Positions 60,050-64,000 of a stretch of 64,000 nt of DNA are shown one piece after another. Position 1 is the stretch's first letter, and every line of letters begins with the position of its first letter. The notes below the pieces were generated by a model. That model did not search any database. It saw only the letters and a list, made by a program, of their open reading frames with translations, and had not been told where the DNA came from. Source of the DNA: Halegenticoccus tardaugens (GTDB taxonomy: Archaea; Halobacteriota; Halobacteria; Halobacteriales; Haloferacaceae); NCBI RefSeq assembly GCF_004116405.1, contig NZ_SDIC01000003.1, positions 310,001 to 374,000 of the forward strand, given 5' to 3'. Made by a program: the position numbers and the translations under genes.

Positions 60050-60745
60050 TCACGCCCCCAGCAGCTCGTCGATCCTGTCCCCCATCTCCCCCTCGACGGC
60101 GAACCGGATCGACTGCCCCGTCTCGATGCGATCGAACGTCGCCCGCGTCGCGGTGTACGCTCTCGTCCGTCGGGTCTCCCCCCACGCGCCGTGGTCGACG
60201 ACGACGCGGTACGTCTCGCCGCCGCCGTCTCCCTCGGCCTCCGCGCTCGCCACGTCGCCGCGGCGGACGACCTCGCTCACCCCCGCCATCGACGGGCGGT
60301 TCACGAACTCGACCTGGAACCGCACGTCGTCGCCCACCATGAGCCGGTTGAACGTGTTCCGCGTGGTGGTGTACCAGTTCCTGTCGCCCCGTTCGACGCC
60401 GTCCATCGGGTTCGCGTTCTCGTGTTCGACCTCGACGTGGTAGAACACCTCGCCGTACTCGTCGGCGAGCGGCTCCTCCACCTCCGGCGTGATCGTGACG
60501 TTCCCCGCCTCGTCCTCCCGCGGCAGCGCCGACCGGAGCGCCGGATCGACGCCGATCGCCTCCGGCTCGACCGTGAGGATCGACGTCGACGAATCCGACC
60601 CCTCCGTCTCCGCCGTCATCCCTCGCCGGACGACGCGCCCCGCGATCGGCGGGAGCGGGTGGTAGTCGTACCCCTTCTCCAGACACCCGGCTGACGATCC
60701 GGCGATCGCGAAGGCCGCGGCCGCGAGCAGGGAGCGTCGGTCCAT
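60050..60745 (-). CDS. Predicted lipoprotein, unknown function
   Basis: A 231-residue exported protein. The N-terminus MDRRSLLAAAAFAIAGSSAGC has a twin-arginine-like pair, a hydrophobic stretch and a lipobox ending in Cys21. The mature part is beta-rich with two similar segments (NWYTTTRNTFNRLMVGDDVRF and RAYTATRATFDRIETGQSIRF), suggesting an internal duplication. No enzymatic motif is seen. It lies between the Orc1/Cdc6 and radical SAM genes, all on the minus strand. Confidence 0.8.
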   Translation of the reverse strand: MDRRSLLAAAAFAIAGSSAGCLEKGYDYHPLPPIAGRVVRRGMTAETEGSDSSTSILTVEPEAIGVDPALRSALPREDEAGNVTITPEVEEPLADEYGEVFYHVEVEHENANPMDGVERGDRNWYTTTRNTFNRLMVGDDVRFQVEFVNRPSMAGVSEVVRRGDVASAEAEGDGGGETYRVVVDHGAWGETRRTRAYTATRATFDRIETGQSIRFAVEGEMGDRIDELLGA

Positions 60746-60834
60746 ACGCTACGCTCGCCGTCTCGACCAATAAACGGCTTCGGTTTCGCGTTTCCCGTGC
60801 GCGCGCGACCGTCGGCGGAGCGACGCTCGACGCG

Positions 60835-61830
60835 TCACGCCAGCGGCGTCCGCTCGACCACGGTCCCGTTGACGGTCGGGTACTGCTCGACGATCTCCCC
60901 CTTCCGCACGTCGCCCTCCTCGACCATCTCCTCCAGCAGCCACCAGGCGAGTTCGACGTGGTCGGTCTTCACGGCGTAGAACTCCTCCGGAACGCCGAGT
61001 TCGCGCAGGCGCTCTTCTGTCTCCCAGGTCTTCCCGTAGACGAGGGTGCCGTCGTCCGTGACGTCGTCGAACTCCCGGCGGATCATCCGCGCCATCCGCT
61101 TCAGCCGGTTTCGGTGCTGGGCGGCGTCCTTGAAGACGCTCGTGCAGAAGTAGACGCGGGGGTGCTTGCCCATCTCCTCCAGGATGGCCTCCTTCGAGCC
61201 GTCGACGGCGCTCATGTGTCCCTCCTGCAGTTCGTAGCCCTCCTCCTTCATCCGGCGGTAGTTCCCGTCGCTCATCTCGAACTCGTTGACGTTGCAAAAC
61301 TCCGCCGCGCCCTCGTCGAGGAACGTCAGGAACTCGGGTTCTGCGCGGATGCCGGGGATCTCGAAGGCGGGGGTGAGGCCCTCCTCGCGCGCGACGTACA
61401 GGATGTCCTCCCACTCGGTGCCGTGGAGGTCGCCCCACAGCTCATACGGCGGGTGAAAGCGGATCTCGTCGAGGCCGGCGTCGGCGAGGCGGCGCATGTT
61501 CTCCCTGCCGCCCGTGATCCCGGTGTAGAGGTGCGTGTGGTGGTCCTCCCCGAACTCCTCCTTCAGAAGCGAGACGTAGTGGCAGGTCCGGTCGAGCGCC
61601 TCCTGCGGTTCGCCGCCGGTGATCGACGAGCCGAGGGCGTCCATGCGCTTCGCCTCCCGGATCACGTCCTCGTCGGACTCGACCAGCCGCTCGTTGGCGT
61701 ACACGTCGGTGACGTTCTTGCGGTTCTCGCCGAGCGGACAGTAGAAACAGTCCCGCTCGTCGCAGTAGCCGTAGACGAAGAGCACCATCTTCCCGCCCAC
61801 GGCGCACTGTTCGCAGCCCTTCGAGATCAT
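60835..61830 (-). CDS. Radical SAM protein with a CX4CX2C cluster motif
   Basis: A 331-residue protein, ATG 61830. The N-terminus is MISKGCEQCAVGGKMVLFVY, then GYCDERDCFYCPLGENRK, with cysteines at 23, 28 and 31. This gives C-x4-C-x2-C, one residue longer than canonical CX3CX2C. Later come SSITGGEPQEALD (the GGE motif) and IRFHPPYELWG. It is a radical SAM fold with an extra Cys pair (6 and 9). I recall haloarchaeal relatives with this spacing. Substrate is unknown. Confidence 0.87.
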   Translation of the reverse strand: MISKGCEQCAVGGKMVLFVYGYCDERDCFYCPLGENRKNVTDVYANERLVESDEDVIREAKRMDALGSSITGGEPQEALDRTCHYVSLLKEEFGEDHHTHLYTGITGGRENMRRLADAGLDEIRFHPPYELWGDLHGTEWEDILYVAREEGLTPAFEIPGIRAEPEFLTFLDEGAAEFCNVNEFEMSDGNYRRMKEEGYELQEGHMSAVDGSKEAILEEMGKHPRVYFCTSVFKDAAQHRNRLKRMARMIRREFDDVTDDGTLVYGKTWETEERLRELGVPEEFYAVKTDHVELAWWLLEEMVEEGDVRKGEIVEQYPTVNGTVVERTPLA

Positions 61831-61970
61831 TCGTTGCCCGTCCTTCTCCGCGGAGCGGGAAAAAGCGTGCGTTCCGATCCGGCGTGCACCGTTTTCCCGC
61901 TCCACCGCCGACGTCGACGCCCGCGCGCTCGACCAGTTGCGCGGCACCTCGAACCCGAACACTGATCAGT

Positions 61971-61980
61971 TTATATATTA
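61971..61980 (+). promoter_or_regulatory. TATA box of the DUF6517-like gene
   Basis: TTATATATTA, an unusually strong TATA, is 21-30 nt upstream of ATG 62001. Confidence 0.65.
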
Positions 61981-62000
61981 TCGAAGTCATATCAGTTTCC

Positions 62001-62684
62001 ATGTCTGTATCGAATCGCCGGACGACGCGTCGTCGAGTGCTCGCCGGAACCGCGGCCGCGTTGAGCGCGGGGCTCGCCGGGTGTGCGGGGAGCATCACGG
62101 GCGACGGATCGGTCGAATTCGCCGCCTCGGGCGCGCCGCTTCCGGACGCCGCGCTCTCCGCGTCCGGGTACGCGGAGCACCGCGTCACGGAGGACGTCGT
62201 CACGCGGCGGTACGAGGTCTTCGGCGTCGGCCGCGAGGTGGACGTGACGAACGTCATCTGCGAGTACGACCGCGCGATCGACCTCGGCGCCTTCGGCCGC
62301 CTGCAAGGGGCCGTGTTCGCGACGCTCAGCACCCCGAAGGTGGAGGTGCTCGGCCGAGCGTTCAACCCCGTCGCGGACATGTCGACGGCGGAGATCGCCC
62401 ACACGGTGCAGGAGCGCTACGAGGCGGTCCGGAACGTCAGCCCCGAGAGCGAGTTCGACGCGTCGGTGCTCGGGACGGAGGCGACCGTGACGCGGTTCAC
62501 CGCCGACGCGCGCCTCCTCGACGCGAACGCGTCGGTCGAAATCTACCTCTACGTCTCCGAGGCGGTCGCCGCCGGCGGCGACTTCGTCGTCTGCCTGGCG
62601 GCGCACCCGCGCGTCATGTACCGCGAGGGGGACGCCGTCCGCGACCTGCTCGCCGCCGTCGAACACCGCGGGGCGAGCGAGTGA
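62001..62684 (+). CDS. DUF6517-like haloarchaeal lipoprotein
   Basis: A 227-residue lipoprotein. The Tat signal RRTTRRRVLAGTAAALSAG is followed by lipobox LAGC. The mature region has ASGYAEHRVTEDVVTRRYE, VFATLSTPKVEVLGRAFNPV, TVQERYEAV and VLGTEATVTRF, the layout I know as DUF6517. Function is unknown; surface anchoring through the lipid is likely. The strong TATA at 61971 implies good expression. It is divergent from the radical SAM gene. Confidence 0.85.
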   Translation: MSVSNRRTTRRRVLAGTAAALSAGLAGCAGSITGDGSVEFAASGAPLPDAALSASGYAEHRVTEDVVTRRYEVFGVGREVDVTNVICEYDRAIDLGAFGRLQGAVFATLSTPKVEVLGRAFNPVADMSTAEIAHTVQERYEAVRNVSPESEFDASVLGTEATVTRFTADARLLDANASVEIYLYVSEAVAAGGDFVVCLAAHPRVMYREGDAVRDLLAAVEHRGASE

Positions 62685-62834
62685 CGTCGATCAACCGGCG
62701 AGTTCGCACCGCCGTCCGGTCCGCCGAGCGGTTTCCGGTCGCCCGCCCGATCGACCGCGCCACCGCCGTTCGAACCCCCGCCGTCGCTCCCTGCTCCCGA
62801 AAACAGATATAGCCCGACGACATACCTCCGCCCG

Positions 62835-63974
62835 ATGCTGCTCGTCCTCTGTGTCGACCTCGACGACGACCTCGGCCGCAAGACGGGCCTCCGGACGCCC
62901 GTCATCGGCCGCGAGGCCGTCGAGGAGGCGGCGGTCGCGCTCGCCACCGTCGACCCCGAGGATTCGGATCTGAACGTGCTGTTCCAGGGGATCCACGTCC
63001 ACGACGAGCTGGCCGCCGACGGCGACGAGGAGGTGGAGGTCGTCGCCGTCACGGGCGTGCAGGGGAGCGACGTGAAGGCGAACCGCGCGGTCGGCGAGGA
63101 GATCGACACCGTGCTCGCGAACCTGCGGACCGGCGAGAACGTCCGGGCGGTCGTCATCACCGACGGCGCGCAGGACGAGTCCGTCCTGCCGGTCATCCGC
63201 TCGCGCGTCCCAATCGACGGCGTTCGCCGGGTCGTCGTCCGGCAGGCGCAGGACCTCGAATCTATGTACTACACGATGAAGCAGGTGCTCGCCGACCCGG
63301 AAACGCGCGGGACGATCCTCGTCCCGCTCGGCATCCTGCTTCTCATCTATCCACTCGTCGTCATCGCCAGCTACTTCGACGTGCAGGGCGCGGCGGTTCT
63401 CGGCCTCATCTCGGCGCTGCTCGGGCTGTACGTCCTCTTTCGCGGGCTGGGGCTCGAACGCGTCGTCGACGACGCGGCCGAGCACGCCCGGAACGTGCTG
63501 TACGCCGGCCGGGTGACGCTCATCACCTACATCGTCGCGGCCGCGCTGATGGTCGTCGGCGGCATCCAGGGCGTCGAGACGCTCGACGCGGTCCGGGCGA
63601 GCTACCCGGGCGAACTCCCGCCGGGCGTCATCCTCGCGGCGCTCGTCCACGGCGCCGTCCAGTGGTTCGCCGCCGCCGGCGTGACGAGCAGCCTCGGGCA
63701 GGTGACCGACGAGTACCTCGCCGACCGGTTCAAGTGGCGGTACCTCAACGCCCCATTCTACGTCGTCGCCATCGCGGTGGTGCTCTACGCCGTCTCCGGC
63801 TTCTTCCTGTCGGACGTCGTGCTCCCGCCGACCGTCAACGTGCCGAGCGTCCGGGCGTTCTCGCTGACCGGCCTCGCCGTCGCGCTGACGGTTGGAACCT
63901 TGCTCGGCGTGCTCAGCACGCTCGCGTTCGCCATCGCCGAGTCGCGGTACCCGACCGGCGCGGAACCGGCGTGA
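62835..63974 (+). CDS. DUF373 family membrane protein
   Basis: A 379-residue protein. An N-terminal cytoplasmic domain (to about 150) starts MLLVLCVDLDDDLGRKTGLRTPVIGRE, with VVITDGAQDESVLPVIRSRV. About six membrane helices follow (ILVPLGILLLIYPLVVIASY onward) to the end. DUF373 proteins are archaeal with unknown function; the DGAQDE segment hints at an acidic metal-binding site. It lies 150 bp after the lipoprotein gene. Confidence 0.9.
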   Translation: MLLVLCVDLDDDLGRKTGLRTPVIGREAVEEAAVALATVDPEDSDLNVLFQGIHVHDELAADGDEEVEVVAVTGVQGSDVKANRAVGEEIDTVLANLRTGENVRAVVITDGAQDESVLPVIRSRVPIDGVRRVVVRQAQDLESMYYTMKQVLADPETRGTILVPLGILLLIYPLVVIASYFDVQGAAVLGLISALLGLYVLFRGLGLERVVDDAAEHARNVLYAGRVTLITYIVAAALMVVGGIQGVETLDAVRASYPGELPPGVILAALVHGAVQWFAAAGVTSSLGQVTDEYLADRFKWRYLNAPFYVVAIAVVLYAVSGFFLSDVVLPPTVNVPSVRAFSLTGLAVALTVGTLLGVLSTLAFAIAESRYPTGAEPA

Positions 63975-64000
63975 ACGCCGTCTGAGCCTCCCGTCGGGTC

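Overview
The window is chromosomal DNA from a halophilic archaeon (class Halobacteria). Base composition is very GC-rich (about 70% by eye). The proteins are strongly acidic, start sites are mostly leaderless with a TATA-like box 25-35 nt upstream, and Shine-Dalgarno sites are rare. Family content is typically haloarchaeal: TFB, Orc1/Cdc6, archaeal-type AlaS, RFC small subunit, SAMP2, Trm1, DUF373, DUF6517-like lipoprotein, Tat signals and twin-cysteine small zinc proteins. Gene density is high, and only one gap exceeds 300 bp (30083-30580). I see no tRNA, rRNA, CRISPR array or intact insertion sequence.

Layout. 1-8.2 kb: a haloarchaeal housekeeping block (MinD, TFB, a degenerate ParA-like protein, HIT hydrolase, uracil-DNA glycosylase, PRPP synthetase, beta-propeller and SWIM proteins). 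8.3-20 kb: Trm1, YihY and PAP2 membrane proteins, the divergent glnA/lrp pair, a GYD protein, an M29-like aminopeptidase, threonine aldolase, TspO and alaS. 20-27 kb: small metabolic and redox genes (DoxX, hydrolases, amidotransferase, glutaryl-CoA-dehydrogenase-like enzyme, 7Fe ferredoxin, ferritin-like protein). 27.4-30.1 kb: a large Tat-exported PhoX/DUF839 protein with cohesin-like and dockerin-like C-terminal modules. 30.5-41.4 kb: cupin/zinc-ribbon protein, TIM-barrel protein, a membrane Hdr-like Fe-S oxidoreductase, a biotin ECF transporter (bioY-ecfA-ecfT) with a candidate BirA operator, a Cas4-like protein, Sua5, a redoxin/glutaredoxin pair and a CBS-domain transporter.

41.4-53.7 kb: a Tat-exported superoxide dismutase, a short relic that looks like the right end (omega RNA part) of an IS200/IS605 element, a Pit phosphate permease, an uncatalogued 50-residue membrane protein, a membrane-anchored HTH protein, rfc small subunit divergent from samp2, an ArsN2-like acetyltransferase, a phosphohexomutase, larB, a DUF1931 histone-fold protein and rpiA. 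53.8-58.6 kb: four co-directional genes (TIM-barrel isomerase, CDP-glycerol glycerophosphotransferase-like enzyme, glycerophosphodiesterase, and a nucleotidyltransferase fused to a HAD-IIA phosphatase) that together look like an uncharacterised, teichoic-acid-like surface polymer or CDP-polyol pathway. 58.8-64 kb: Orc1/Cdc6, two lipoproteins, a radical SAM protein with a CX4CX2C motif, and DUF373.

The strongest non-coding signals are a perfect 27-bp palindrome midway between the divergent tfb gene and its neighbour, a 29-bp near-perfect palindrome downstream of larB, the BirA-like site upstream of bioY, and the IS200/IS605-like relic between sod and pit. Several genes encode proteins that keep a fold but lack the catalytic residue (ParA-like, alpha/beta hydrolase, Cas4-like, peroxiredoxin-like).
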